Assembly: GCA_963808545.1 (NCBI GenBank)
Contig: CAWEGB010000011.1
Coordinates: forward strand, 372,001 to 436,000
Origin: JACVRW01 sp963808545
GTDB lineage: Bacteria > Actinomycetota > Thermoleophilia > Solirubrobacterales > Thermoleophilaceae
DNA length: 64,000 bases
Reading direction: 5' to 3'
The first letter of the stretch is position 1; each line of letters opens with the position of its first letter. The position numbers and the translations under genes are program-made. Below, in pieces: positions 42,726 through 52,600 of this stretch. The notes beneath the pieces are model-generated. The model made no database searches. It was given only the letters and a program-made list of their open reading frames with translations, and was not told the origin of the DNA.

Positions 42726-45140
42726 ATGCCGTTTTCCCGGCGGCCACGAACCGCTGCTGCCGTGATCGCGGCCCTGGCCTCGGCCGGGGTGCTGGCCACC
42801 CAGGTGCTGGCCGTGCCGCCGGCTGCCGACTTCACGGTCGCGCCGGGCGTGCCGGACGTTGGCGACGCAGTGACCTTCGATTCAACCGTGACCGACGAGG
42901 ACCCCGGGGACACCTTCAGCTACGCGTGGGACTTCGGCGACGGGAATGACTCGACCGACGAGGACCCGTCGCACGCCTACACGACTTCGGGAACCAAGAC
43001 GGTGACCCTCACCGTCACCGACGACCCCGGAGGCGAGACCACCACGGTCACGAGGAACGTGCGCGTCAACGCGCCGCCGAACGCCGCATTCGACTTCGAC
43101 CCGGCGACTCCGAGACCGAACGAGGAGGTGGCCTTCACGTCATCGTCGAGCGACGCCGAGGGTGGCGTGACGCTCGCCTGGGACACGGACAACGACGGTG
43201 CGTTCGACGACGGCACCGACACCACCGAGGTGCGCACCTATCCCACCGGCGGAAACAAGACGGTCCGGCTGCGCGTCACCGACGGCGACGGCGCCACGAC
43301 CGTGGCCACCCGCACCGTGCCGGTGTTCAACAACTCCCCTCCGGTGGCCAGCTTCACCGTCACGCCGGCGGTCCCGGACGTGAACCAAGCCATAGTGCTG
43401 GCCTCGAACTCCACCGATCCCGACGGCGACACCACCATCGTTGGCTGGCGCTGGGACCTGGACAACGACGGGCTCTACGACGAGCGCTTCGGCCGCAGCA
43501 TCCAGCACTCGTTCGCGACGCCCGGGATCAAGACGGTCGGATTGCAGGTGACCGACTCCAGCGGCGCGACGAATGACACCACACGGACCTTCACGGTCAA
43601 CGCGCTCCCCGTTCCCGTCATCAACGTCCTGAACTCCGCTGCGGAGGCCGGCCAGAGGCAGGGTGTGCCGCTGGCCGGGCAGCCCTTCGAGTTCACTGCC
43701 GCCGCCGTTGGTGCGCAGGCCGGGGTCGCCCCTGCGACTGGCTGCCCCGCCGGTCCGGCGTCGCCCGCCCGACCCGGCTCGAGCGACCCGGACGGCGAGG
43801 TCACCGGCTTCGAGTGGGATCTCGAGAACGACGGCACCTACGCGCCCGGCGGCGAGGTAGTGCCCTCCCCCGCCGGCGGCTATCCGGCGGGAATGCGGAC
43901 GGTCGGGCTTCGAGTAACCGACGACGACGGCGCCACCGCCGTCACGACCTTCACCTTCAGGGTCAACGCGCCTCCGGTTCCCCGCTTCCTGATGGAGCCC
44001 GCGGCGCCGCTCATCAACACCAACACGACGTTCTCGTCGAGCTCGAGCGACCCGGACGCAGCGGACAGCACCGTCACCCACTCGTGGGACCTCGATGGCG
44101 ACAATGTCTTCTGCGAGGCCGGCGAGACCGGCGCGAGCGTGGAGCGGTCGTACGCAACTGCGGGCACCTACCCCGTCAGGCTGCGGGTGACCGACACCGG
44201 CGGCGTGACCCGCGAGGCCACCCGGCAGCTGGTGGTGCAGAACACCGTGCCCACGGCGGCGATCACCGTGAGCCCCGCGGCCCCCGTCCCCGGGCAGGCC
44301 GCCCTGTTCCGGGCCTCGGCCTCGAGCGCCACGGGCAAGGCGATCGCGAGCATGGAGTGGGACTTCGAATACGACCCGATGAGGGACCGCTTCGACGTCG
44401 ACGCGTCCGGCGCAGCGGTGTCCCGGGCCTTCCCCGCCCCCGGGAAGAGGACGGTCGGGCTGCGGGTCCGCGAGGTGGGCGGCGGCTTCACGATCGTCTA
44501 CCGCACGATCACGATCAACTCGCCTCCGCGCGCCGGTTTCACGGTGTCGCCCGCCAGCCTGTTCGCCGGCGACACGGCGGTCCTGGCCTCCACCTCCGGC
44601 GACTCCGACGGACCCGTCGCCCAGAGCTGGGACCTCGACAACGATGGCCAGTTCGACGACGGCAGCGGAGCGGTGATCAACAGGAGGTTCCCCAACGTCG
44701 GCTCGTTCACGGTTCGCCTGCGGGTGACCGACGACCGCGGCGCCACGGCGATCGCTTCGAGGACGGTCACGGTGCGCAAGCGTCCGCTCAAGCTCCTGTC
44801 CGGCGTGCTGATCCAGATCAGGGGCAGCATCAACGGCCGTTTCACGCGGCTCAAGCGGCTGCTGGTCCAGTCACCCAAGGGCACCAAGATCGTGGTGACG
44901 TGCTCGAGGAAGGGCTGCGACGAACGGGCCATCAGGCGCGGCAACGGCAGGAAGCTGCGCGTCAGGGCTCTCGAGGGGCGGCTGACGGCGGGGACCAAGA
45001 TCGTGATCTCGATCGCGAAGGCCGGCTACCTCACGCGGAGGACGACGTTCGTCACCCGGCGGGGGAAGGGCCCGTTGCGCAAGGACCTCTGCGTGGAGCC
45101 CGGCGCCACCAAGGGCAAGGCCTGCCCCGCCGGGCCCTAG
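42726..45140 (+). CDS. Secreted PKD-repeat protein with basic beta-rich tail
   Basis: An 804-residue exported protein. The signal peptide (RRPRTAAAVIAALASAGVLA) ends near residue 29. Seven PKD-like repeats follow, each with a strand such as ADFTVAP, AAFDFDP, ASFTVTP, TAAITVSP or AGFTVSP and a WDFGDG-like block (YAWDFGDG, LAWDTDNDG, WRWDLDNDG, FEWDLEND, HSWDLDGDN, MEWDFEYD, QSWDLDNDG). The last 110 residues are a Lys/Arg-rich domain with KIVVTCSRKGCDERA and KIVISIAKAGYLTRRTTFVT, probably surface-binding. AGGAGGA precedes ATG 42726. PKD proteins mediate adhesion or polymer contact; no catalytic domain is visible. Confidence 0.85.
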   Translation: MPFSRRPRTAAAVIAALASAGVLATQVLAVPPAADFTVAPGVPDVGDAVTFDSTVTDEDPGDTFSYAWDFGDGNDSTDEDPSHAYTTSGTKTVTLTVTDDPGGETTTVTRNVRVNAPPNAAFDFDPATPRPNEEVAFTSSSSDAEGGVTLAWDTDNDGAFDDGTDTTEVRTYPTGGNKTVRLRVTDGDGATTVATRTVPVFNNSPPVASFTVTPAVPDVNQAIVLASNSTDPDGDTTIVGWRWDLDNDGLYDERFGRSIQHSFATPGIKTVGLQVTDSSGATNDTTRTFTVNALPVPVINVLNSAAEAGQRQGVPLAGQPFEFTAAAVGAQAGVAPATGCPAGPASPARPGSSDPDGEVTGFEWDLENDGTYAPGGEVVPSPAGGYPAGMRTVGLRVTDDDGATAVTTFTFRVNAPPVPRFLMEPAAPLINTNTTFSSSSSDPDAADSTVTHSWDLDGDNVFCEAGETGASVERSYATAGTYPVRLRVTDTGGVTREATRQLVVQNTVPTAAITVSPAAPVPGQAALFRASASSATGKAIASMEWDFEYDPMRDRFDVDASGAAVSRAFPAPGKRTVGLRVREVGGGFTIVYRTITINSPPRAGFTVSPASLFAGDTAVLASTSGDSDGPVAQSWDLDNDGQFDDGSGAVINRRFPNVGSFTVRLRVTDDRGATAIASRTVTVRKRPLKLLSGVLIQIRGSINGRFTRLKRLLVQSPKGTKIVVTCSRKGCDERAIRRGNGRKLRVRALEGRLTAGTKIVISIAKAGYLTRRTTFVTRRGKGPLRKDLCVEPGATKGKACPAGP

Positions 45141-45200
45141 GCCTTCGGGTCGCGCTGGAGCCGTTCTTCGCGGACGTGCCCGCGAGTAGCATCCGCCGCC

Positions 45201-45758
45201 GTGGTGAAGATCTACACGCGCAGGGGTGACGACGGAACCACGGGCCTGTGGTACGGCGGCCGGGTGGCGAAGTTCGACGGCCGTCCCGAGGCCTACGGGT
45301 CAGTCGACGAGGCGGCCGCGGCATTGGGCGTGGCCCGCGCCGGCGCGGAGCGCGACAGCGAGCTCCACGAGGACATCCTGCGCATTCAGAACGAGCTGTT
45401 CGTGGCCGGCGCGGAGCTGGCCACCGCCCCCGAGGCAGCGGACCGGCTCGAGGCGGGAGTGTCGAAGATCACGCCCGACCTCGTGGAGCGCCTGGAGGCC
45501 GACATCGACCGCTACATGGGGCGCGTCGACCTGCCGCCCAAGTTCGTGATCCCCGGCGGCACCGAGCTGTCGGCCAGGCTGGACGTGGCCCGTACCGCCG
45601 TACGGCGCGCGGAGCGGCGGGTTGCCGCCCTCGACGCCGCGGGCGAGCTTGCCGACACGACCGTCCTCACCTACCTCAACCGCCTCTCGGACGCGCTGTT
45701 CGCGATGGCGCGCTTCGCCGACGAAGCGGAACCGAAGCTCTTCGAGGGGAGACGATGA
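45201..45758 (+). CDS. pduO: Cob(I)alamin adenosyltransferase, PduO type
   Basis: A 185-residue enzyme that adenosylates cob(I)alamin with ATP to make coenzyme B12. Markers: IYTRRGDDGTTGLWYGGRVA (ATP loop), YGSVDEAAAALGVARAGAER, then VIPGGTELSARLDVARTAVR (the P-G-G-x-x-x-A-x-L-D/H-x-A-R motif) and ERRVAALDAAGELADTTVLT. The P-G-G and R-T-x-x-R-x-E-R residues bind ATP phosphates in the family. Its stop overlaps the ATG of the OsmC gene by three bases, which couples the two. No other cobalamin gene is in the window, so salvage of imported corrinoid is likely. Confidence 0.92.
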   Translation: MVKIYTRRGDDGTTGLWYGGRVAKFDGRPEAYGSVDEAAAALGVARAGAERDSELHEDILRIQNELFVAGAELATAPEAADRLEAGVSKITPDLVERLEADIDRYMGRVDLPPKFVIPGGTELSARLDVARTAVRRAERRVAALDAAGELADTTVLTYLNRLSDALFAMARFADEAEPKLFEGRR

Positions 45759-46150
45759 GAGCAACCTCCAAGCGGGTGGGCGACAAGCTCGAGCAGCACG
45801 TCGCCGTGCGCCGGCACCGGCTGACCGCCGACGAGCCGGCGGACGAAGGAGGCGACGACGCCGGCCCGAGCCCTCAGGAGCTGCTGGCCGCGAGCCTCGC
45901 CTCCTGCACCGCGGTGACGATGGAGATGTACGCGGTCCGCAAGGGCTGGGACGTGGGCGAGGTGGTGGTGGAGGTGGACTACGAGCCCGCCCAACGCGGC
46001 TCGCCCACCCGCTTCACCATGGAAGTACAGCTGCCCAAGGAACTGCCCGAGGAGCAGCGCGAGCGGCTCCTGCAGATCGCCGCCAAGTGCCCGGTGCACC
46101 GCACGCTCGAGGGCGAGGTCATGTTCGAGGAGAGCGTCACGCTGCGCTAG
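45755..46150 (+). CDS. OsmC-family protein
   Basis: A 131-residue protein of the OsmC/Ohr fold. SPQELLAASLASCTAVTMEM carries the first redox Cys (about 54) with the typical A-A-S-L-A-S-C. The second conserved Cys is in IAAKCPVHRTLEG (about 113), giving the Cys pair used to reduce organic hydroperoxides. ATG 45755 overlaps the TGA of PduO. No signal peptide. The lack of an adjacent OhrR suggests OsmC rather than Ohr. It is the second gene in a PduO-OsmC-Nudix run. Confidence 0.9.
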   Translation: MRATSKRVGDKLEQHVAVRRHRLTADEPADEGGDDAGPSPQELLAASLASCTAVTMEMYAVRKGWDVGEVVVEVDYEPAQRGSPTRFTMEVQLPKELPEEQRERLLQIAAKCPVHRTLEGEVMFEESVTLR

Positions 46151-46155
46151 CGCCG

Positions 46156-46698
46156 GTGCGCGAGTACCTGCTCACGCCCGAGGAAGCGGCCGCCATGGAT
46201 GCCCCGGGCACCAAGGATGCGGCCGTCCTGGTTGCGCTCTACGGCCGGCCCCTCACCGCGGTGTTCACCGAGCGGCGGGCCGACCTGCGCCGTCACGCGG
46301 GCGAGATCTCCTTTCCGGGCGGGCGACAGGACCAGCCGGAGGAGGATCTGCGCGTCACCGCCCTGCGCGAGGCCGAAGAGGAGATCGGCCTCGATCCCCG
46401 CGGCGTTGAGATCGTCGGGGCGCTGCCGCCGGTGGGCACGTTCGTCACGAGCTACCGGATCTTTCCCTTCGTCGGCCGGATCGAGCCAGGTCAACGCTGG
46501 CGGCCGCAGGAGACGGAGGTCGAGCAGGTGCTCGAGTTCTCTCTGCCCGAGCTGGTGGCGGGGCACGAGATGAAGCGACTGGTGCGCAAGGGGGTGCCGA
46601 TCCGGACACCCACCTACACCGTCGACGGTCACTTGATCTGGGGAGCGACCGCGCGCATCGTGCAGTCGCTGCTCGAGCGGCTCAGCCCGCTGCTGTGA
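46156..46698 (+). CDS. Nudix hydrolase, CoA pyrophosphatase-like
   Basis: A 180-residue Nudix enzyme. The Nudix box is GGRQDQPEEDLRVTALREAE followed by EEIGL, preceded by the AGEISFPGG-type motif that characterises the CoA diphosphatase subfamily (YeaB/NudL). It removes ADP from CoA derivatives or related compounds with a divalent metal. GTG 46156 lies five bases after the OsmC stop, so it completes a three-gene run. The later segment VGTFVTSYRIFPFVG is also typical for CoA-type Nudix. Confidence 0.88.
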   Translation: MREYLLTPEEAAAMDAPGTKDAAVLVALYGRPLTAVFTERRADLRRHAGEISFPGGRQDQPEEDLRVTALREAEEEIGLDPRGVEIVGALPPVGTFVTSYRIFPFVGRIEPGQRWRPQETEVEQVLEFSLPELVAGHEMKRLVRKGVPIRTPTYTVDGHLIWGATARIVQSLLERLSPLL

Positions 46699-46704
46699 GG
46701 TCTC

Positions 46705-47547
46705 CTAGACGTCCTTCTCGATCGGAACGTTCACCAGGTTGCCCCACTCGGTCCACGAGCCGTCGTAGTTCTTGACGTCGTCGTTGCCGAGCAGCTCGTG
46801 CAGCACGAACCAGGTGTGGGCCGAGCGCTCGCCGATCCGGCAGTAGGCGACGATCGGCTCGCCGTCGAGCACGCCCTTGGCGCCGTACAGCTCCTGCAGG
46901 TCGGCGGCCGACTTGAACGTGCCGTCCTCCTGCACGGCCTGGGCCCAGGGCACCGATGCGGCGCCCGGGATGTGGCCGGCGCGCTGCGCGCCCTCCTGCT
47001 CGTAGCCGGCCATCGCGATCAGCTCGCCCGAGTACTCCTGGGGGGAGCGCACGTCCACGAGCTTCGTGCTCTGGTCGAGCGCGCCGATCACCTCTTCGCG
47101 GTAGGCCCGGATGGCCTCATCGCCCTCCTGGGCGCCGAACTGCTGGGGCTCGTAGCTGGGCACGTCGGTCGAGGTGGGCCGGCCCTCTGAGATCCACTTC
47201 TCGCGCGGCCCGTTGACCAGCTTCACGTTGTCGTGGCCGTAATACTTGAGGTACCAGTAGGTGTAGGCGGCGAACCAGTTGTTGCGGTCGCCGTAGAGCA
47301 CGATGGTGTGGTCGCTCGAGATGCCGCGGCTGCCGAACAGCTCGCTGAACTCGGCCGGCCCGAGGAAGTCGCGCTTGGTCTGGTCCTGGAGGTCCTTCTT
47401 CCAGTCGAACCCAATCGCGCCGGGGATGTGAGCCTCGGCGTACAGCGCGGGGTTCTCGTCCACCTCGACGATGCGAACGGAGTCGTCGGAAAGATGGTCC
47501 TCCACCCACTGCGTGTCGACGAGAACGTCCTTTGCGTAGTCGGCCAC
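46705..47547 (-). CDS. Thiosulfate sulfurtransferase (tandem rhodanese)
   Basis: A 280-residue sulfurtransferase with two rhodanese domains. The N-terminal inactive domain begins DVLVDTQWVEDHLSDDSVRI and contains HIPGAIGFDWKKDLQD; the C-terminal active domain has STKLVDVRSPQEYSGE, AGHIPGAASVPWAQAVQEDG and the active loop PIVAYCRIGERSAHTWFVLH, with the catalytic Cys in C-R-I-G-E-R-S. GTG 47547 is chosen because AAGGGAGG lies seven bases upstream. It converts thiosulfate plus an acceptor (cyanide or a thiol) and probably serves sulfur transfer in the cytoplasm. It is convergent with the Nudix gene. Confidence 0.92.
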   Translation of the reverse strand: MADYAKDVLVDTQWVEDHLSDDSVRIVEVDENPALYAEAHIPGAIGFDWKKDLQDQTKRDFLGPAEFSELFGSRGISSDHTIVLYGDRNNWFAAYTYWYLKYYGHDNVKLVNGPREKWISEGRPTSTDVPSYEPQQFGAQEGDEAIRAYREEVIGALDQSTKLVDVRSPQEYSGELIAMAGYEQEGAQRAGHIPGAASVPWAQAVQEDGTFKSAADLQELYGAKGVLDGEPIVAYCRIGERSAHTWFVLHELLGNDDVKNYDGSWTEWGNLVNVPIEKDV

Positions 47548-47602
47548 TGTGTCGCCTCCCTTTGAATCTCTGTAAAGCCGCTTGGGTATCAACCCTATCG
47601 AT

Positions 47603-48082
47603 CTAGATCGCCAGGAGCCGCTCCACCGCAGAGCGCATCGCGGCCAGCCAGGCGGCGTGCCGCGACGGGTCGGCGTCGACGATCTCCGCCGGGATGCGCC
47701 AGGTGCGTGAGCCCTCGCGGACGATGGCCGCCCCCCGCTCGAGGAGGGCCGCGTCGACGCTGCCGGCAGCCTCGTAGACGAGGCCCCGGACCGGCGTGTC
47801 CACGAGCCGCTCGACGAAGGTCTCCAGACGGTCGCCGTGGACCGCGGCGCCCTCTTCGGCGGTGCCCATCAGCCAGCACACCGCGCTCACTCCAGCGAGC
47901 GCCCGCATCAGCGTGCCCAGCCGGTCGGGGTCGGCCACAACACCCTCCGCCCCGGTCTCCTCAATGGCGGCGAGCGTCTCGCGCGAGCGTGTGGTTCCGC
48001 GCACGGCATGGCCGTCGGCGACGAGAATCCCGGCGAGCAACCGGCCGCGGCAGCCGCAGCCCACGATGAGCACGCGAGCCAT
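47603..48082 (-). CDS. Short Rossmann-fold NAD(P)-binding protein
   Basis: A 159-residue protein. The first strand and loop are MARVLIVGCGCRGRLLAGIL (G-x-G-x-x-G), then TTRSRETLAAIEETGAEGVV, ADPDRLGTLMRALAGVSAVC and a GTAEEGAAVHG segment. It looks like the nucleotide-binding half of an SDR/NmrA-type epimerase, with only a short extra helix at the end, so it may be a small sensor or oxidoreductase. GTG or ATG 48082 starts the frame next to the stop of the membrane-anchored gene upstream (48084). Its function is not known. Confidence 0.65.
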   Translation of the reverse strand: MARVLIVGCGCRGRLLAGILVADGHAVRGTTRSRETLAAIEETGAEGVVADPDRLGTLMRALAGVSAVCWLMGTAEEGAAVHGDRLETFVERLVDTPVRGLVYEAAGSVDAALLERGAAIVREGSRTWRIPAEIVDADPSRHAAWLAAMRSAVERLLAI

Positions 48083-48083
48083 C

Positions 48084-48389
48084 TCAGCCCGAGGGGGGCT
48101 CCGAGGCCCGGCGGCGCAGCTCGTCGCGCCAGCGCTCGTCCTCGGCGACTCGCGCGTGTACGTCGTCCTCGGTCAGCTCGGGACGGCCGCTCTGTCGCCG
48201 GCGTGCGTTCTGCGCCTCGAGCATCTGGTCGACGTCGTCGAGCTCGAGCTCCGCCTCCAGCTCGGGCGAGCGAGTCGGGCGCCAGTCCACCTGCTCTGCG
48301 CCGGACCCCGGGTACCACTTGCCGATGGCCAGCAGGATCGCCAGCACCACCAGCCCCATGCCCAGGACGAATATTGAGAACTCGTCCAC
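48084..48389 (-). CDS. Small single-helix membrane protein
   Basis: A 101-residue protein: one N-terminal helix (DEFSIFVLGMGLVVLAILLA), a short basic segment (GKWYPGSGAEQVDWRPTRSP), then a charged helical tail with ELEAELELDDVDQMLEAQNA and LTEDDVHARVAEDERW. It is a bitopic membrane protein with a large cytosolic coil, and is common in actinobacteria without function. It is cotranscribed with the Rossmann protein downstream. Divergent from the thiolase gene: 26 bases separate their starts, so promoters must overlap coding ends. Confidence 0.7.
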   Translation of the reverse strand: MDEFSIFVLGMGLVVLAILLAIGKWYPGSGAEQVDWRPTRSPELEAELELDDVDQMLEAQNARRRQSGRPELTEDDVHARVAEDERWRDELRRRASEPPSG

Positions 48390-48415
48390 TGCGAGCGAGT
48401 GTACGCTCCCCGCCC

Positions 48416-49618
48416 GTGCCCCGGGACGCCATCATCGCCGACGCGCTGCGCACGCCCATCGGGCGCTACGCGGGTGAGCTGGCCGGGGTCCGGCCGGATG
48501 ATCTGGCCGCTCGGGTGATCGGCGCGGCCGTGGAACGCAGCGGAATCGATCCGGCTGCGGTCGACGAGGTCTACATGGGCTGCACCAACCAGGCTGGTGA
48601 GGACAACCGCAACGTGGCGCGGATGGGCCTGCTCCTGGCCGGTCTTCCGGTCGAGGTGCCCGGCGTGACCGTGAACCGGCTCTGCGCCTCGGGCCTCGAG
48701 GCTGTGATCCAGGGCGCCCGGCAGGTGCGGCTGGGCGAGGCCGACGTCGCGCTGGCGGGCGGAGTGGAGTCGATGTCACGCGCTCCGCTGGTGATGCTGA
48801 AGCCGGAGCGCGGCTTTCCGCGCGGGAACCCCGAGCTGGCCGACACCACCATCGGCTGGCGTTTCGTCAACCCGCGGATGGCGGAGCTGCACGGCACCGA
48901 TTCGATGGGCGAGACGGCCGAGAACGTGGCCGAGCGCTATGGGGTCTCGCGCGAGGATCAGGACTCCTTCGCGCTCGAATCCCACCGGCGGGCGCTGTCC
49001 GCGGCCGAGGCGGGCCGCTTCGACGACGAGCTCGTGACCGTCGACGTTCCCCAGCCAAAGGGCGACCCGCTGACCGTCCACGCCGACGAGGGACCACGTC
49101 CGGACAGCACACTCGAGCGCCTGGCGGCGCTGCGCCCCGTGTTCCGTGCCGGCGGAAGCGTGACCGCCGGCAACTCGTCGCAGATCAACGACGGTGCCGC
49201 CTGCGTGGTGATCACCACCGCCGAGCGAGCGGCGGCGCTGAACCGAGATCCGCTGGCGCGGATCGTGTCGAGCGCGGCCGTGGGCGTGGAGCCGTCGTAC
49301 ATGGGCGTCGGTCCGGTGCCGGCGGTGCGCAGCGCACTCGCCTCGGCCGGCCTCTCGGTGGGGGACATCGACCTGGTCGAGCTGAACGAGGCCTTCGCCG
49401 CCCAGGTCCTGGCCTCGATGCGTGAGCTCGGCTTCGACCACGACCGGCTGAACGTGAACGGCGGAGCGATCGCGCTGGGCCATCCGCTGGGCTGCTCGGG
49501 CGCGCGCCTGATCGGCACCCTGGCCCACGAGCTGCGCCGGCGCGGCGGCCGCTACGGCGTGGCGACGATGTGCATCGGCGTCGGGCAGGGGATGGCGGCT
49601 GTCATCGAGGCGATCTAG
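48416..49618 (+). CDS. Acetyl-CoA acetyltransferase/3-ketoacyl-CoA thiolase
   Basis: A 400-residue thiolase. The nucleophilic Cys90 is in GVTVNRLCASGLEAVIQGAR. The C-terminal catalytic triad regions are VELNEAFAAQVLAS, NVNGGAIALGHPLGCSGARL (His) and VATMCIGVGQGMAAVIE (Cys). The order matches degradative thiolases of the PcaF/PaaJ type. It cleaves 3-oxoacyl-CoA to acetyl-CoA plus a shorter acyl-CoA, or runs the reverse. The start GTG 48416 follows the short intergenic region. Its stop overlaps the convergent SARP gene by four bases. It fits the beta-oxidation genes at 55.4-60 kb, although other genes intervene. Confidence 0.92.
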   Translation: MPRDAIIADALRTPIGRYAGELAGVRPDDLAARVIGAAVERSGIDPAAVDEVYMGCTNQAGEDNRNVARMGLLLAGLPVEVPGVTVNRLCASGLEAVIQGARQVRLGEADVALAGGVESMSRAPLVMLKPERGFPRGNPELADTTIGWRFVNPRMAELHGTDSMGETAENVAERYGVSREDQDSFALESHRRALSAAEAGRFDDELVTVDVPQPKGDPLTVHADEGPRPDSTLERLAALRPVFRAGGSVTAGNSSQINDGAACVVITTAERAAALNRDPLARIVSSAAVGVEPSYMGVGPVPAVRSALASAGLSVGDIDLVELNEAFAAQVLASMRELGFDHDRLNVNGGAIALGHPLGCSGARLIGTLAHELRRRGGRYGVATMCIGVGQGMAAVIEAI

Positions 49619-52600
49619 TCACCGCTCCTGGCCGGCCGCTCGGCGCGTAGGGCCCGGGCGGCCACAATCGGCATACCGATGGCCTCTGCGCGTGCCGCGG
49701 CCTGCTGGAGGACGTCGCGGGCGCCGCTCCGGTCGCCGCGGTCGGCCAGCAGCTCGCCGAGGCTGAGCTGTGCGAGAGCGGCGCGGGATGCCGCTCCGGC
49801 CTCGTCGTTGGCGCTCACCGCGCGGCGCAGGCGGGCCTCGGCCTCCTCGTGGCGGCCGAGGGTCCAGGCCAGGCGGCCGACGAAGTACTCGGCCGACCCA
49901 AGGCACGCGGCGGCACGGGCCAGCAGCGGAAACAGGTGCGCGTGTGGCTCGAGCACCGTGTGCAGCAGCGCGGCCGCCTCCCGGTCGCCGACCTGGGCGG
50001 CGGCCTCGGCGAGGACGCAGGCTCCGTGCCAGTTGGCGTTCATCGCGATCGCGCTGCTGCCGTCGCGCGTCAAGTCGGTCACGATTCGGCGGGCCTCGTC
50101 GGTCGCCCCGGTCAAAGCGTCGAGCAGGGCAACCCAGACGAGCCACTCCGTCGCGGCGGGCGAGGAGACGGCACCGTGCATCAGGCGGTCGCGGTCGACT
50201 TCCTCGTACCGGCCCTGCGCGAACAGGTTCTGCTCGCGCTGGATGTCGGCGAACATCGGCGCGTTGGCGTCGTCGGCCTGGCGGCCCAGCGCACGCGCCC
50301 GCGCGGACAGCGCCGAGGCCTCGTCCCAGCGCCCGGCCAGGATCGCTAGGGCGCCGCGCCAGAGGGGGACGTACCAGCGAAAGTGCGGCAGTCCTGTGGC
50401 GTCCGCCAGAGCCTCATAGGCGTCGATCTCGGCCGCGGCGTCACCGAGGCGACCCAACTCGATCAGGTCGACCACGCGCCAGTTACGGCCCTGGAGCACG
50501 GCCTCCTGGTCGCCGGCGACCTCGGCGGCCGCGACCATCTCACCGGCCACATCCAGCCGCTCGCCGGCGTGCTGGGGAGCCCACAGCGCCACACGGTGAG
50601 CGTTCAGCGCGGCCGCCAGCGCGGCCGGCTCACCGGCCCGGCGTGCCTGCTCGACCGCCCGGGCCCCCAGCTCGCGCGCGCGGCCGGGATCGGCGTAGTA
50701 GAGCTCGACCGACAACTTGGCCAGCAGCCGGGCCGACGTGCCTGGAGCGTCGTCGGGCAGGGCCGCCAACGCCTCCTCCAGCAGGTCCACCGCGACGGAG
50801 TCGGCGGCGGTGATGACCACGGCCATCCCGCCGTAGCCGAGGCTCGCCTGGGCGAGGAGGACCGGGTCGCCGGCCCTGCGCGCCACCTCGGCGGCGTCCA
50901 GGAACGCGGCGCGGGCCTCCGCGCGGCGCCCGGCGCGGTCGTGCGAGCGGCCCAGGGCGAGCAGCAGTTCGGGGTCGCGGCGGCCCCCGGCCGCCGCCAG
51001 GGCCGCCTGGTAGTGCCCGGCGGCGTCCGCGTGGGCCAGCGCCGCCGTGGCCTCGCGCGCCGCGGCCAGCTCCCAGCTCGCCCGCCGCTCGGCGTCCACC
51101 AGTGCCCCGGCGGCACGCAGGTGGCGGGCCACCTCGCCGGCACCCACCGCTCCGGCCTCGTGCCCATCGGCGAGGACCTCAGCGAGCTGAAGGTGCAACT
51201 GTGCGCGGCGCGAGGGCGGCAGGGCGCCGAGGATCGTCTCGACCACGAGCGCGTGTGCGAACGCGTAGCGCGTGGCCGGCTCGTTCACCTTCACGAGCGC
51301 CGTTCGCGTGGCGTCGTCGAGCGCTCGCAGCACCTCCACCACGGGTCGCTCGCCGGCGCCCGCCAGGGCGTGCACGTCGAACTCCAGCCCGGCCACGGCC
51401 GCCAGCTCGAGCACCAGCATGGTCTCTCCATCTAGGCGCTCGAGGCGCTGTGCGATCACCTCGCGAACGCCGGCGGGCACCTCATCCGAGCCCGGACCCG
51501 CCTCGCGCTCGGCCCGCAGGAGCTCGTCGAGGAAGAACGGGTTGCCGCCGCTGCGCGCACGGTAGCGGCGGGCGACCTCGCGGTCGACGCCGCCGGTGTG
51601 CTCGGCGAGCAGCGCCTCGACGGCGTCGTCGTCGAGCCCCGCCAGGTCGACGTGCACGAGCGGGCCCTCGCGACGCAGCTCGGCCAGTACCTGCCCGGTG
51701 GCCGGCTCGAGCTCGGCCGTCCGCGCGCAGAGCACGATGAGAAGCCGGGCGGCTCGTGACGACCGCGCGAGGTGGCGCAGCAGGGTCAGCGAGTCGGTGT
51801 CGGCCCAGTGCACGTCGTCGAGCACGAGCAGCACCGGCGAGCGCGCCGCCACTTCATCGAGCAGCTCGCGAACCAGCTCGAAGGCCAGGTAGCGCTCGCG
51901 CGGGCCCGCGGGCGGCGCGTCGACCGCGCTGCGCGCGGGCAGCAGCCGGGCCAGCGCACCGTCGTAGGCGCTGAGCCAGCGATCGGTGGCCTCGTTCGAG
52001 AGCCCGTCCAGCAGGCCCTCGAGCACCTCCACCCAGGGCTGGAAGGGCACCAGTGCCTGGTCGTCGCTGCGTCCCAGCAACACCAGCGCGCCCTCAGCAT
52101 GGGCACGGCGCCCCAGCTCCGATGCCAGCGTGGTCTTCCCGATCCCCGGCTCGCCGGCCACCAGGGCGAAGCGCACGGCGCCTGTGAGAGCCTCAGACCA
52201 GACCTCGCGCAGGCGCTCGAGCTCGGGCTCGCGGCCCTCGGGGCGCCGTCCGCGGGCGAGGGCCCTCGGAAGCTCCGGCGGCGGCAGCGCCGGCGACGCC
52301 GTGTCCTCGGTGGCCACGCGCCCGCGCCGGACGTCCTCCACGAGCGTCCGGCTCGCCGCCGACGCCGGCACGCCGAGCTCACGTCGCAGCCGCTCAGTCA
52401 TCGCTTCGGCAGCGGTCAGCGCCGCAGGCCGGTCGCCGGCGAGCGCGAGCAGGGTGATCAGCTCGCGGTGCGCCACCTCGGAGAGCGGCTCGAGGCCGAC
52501 GCGCCGGCGGGCCCAGCCGACCGCGGCGGGGAGATCCCCGCGGTCGCGCGCGCGCTCCGAGAGCGTGCCGAGCACCCCGGCGAGCTCCGCCTCGTGCTCG

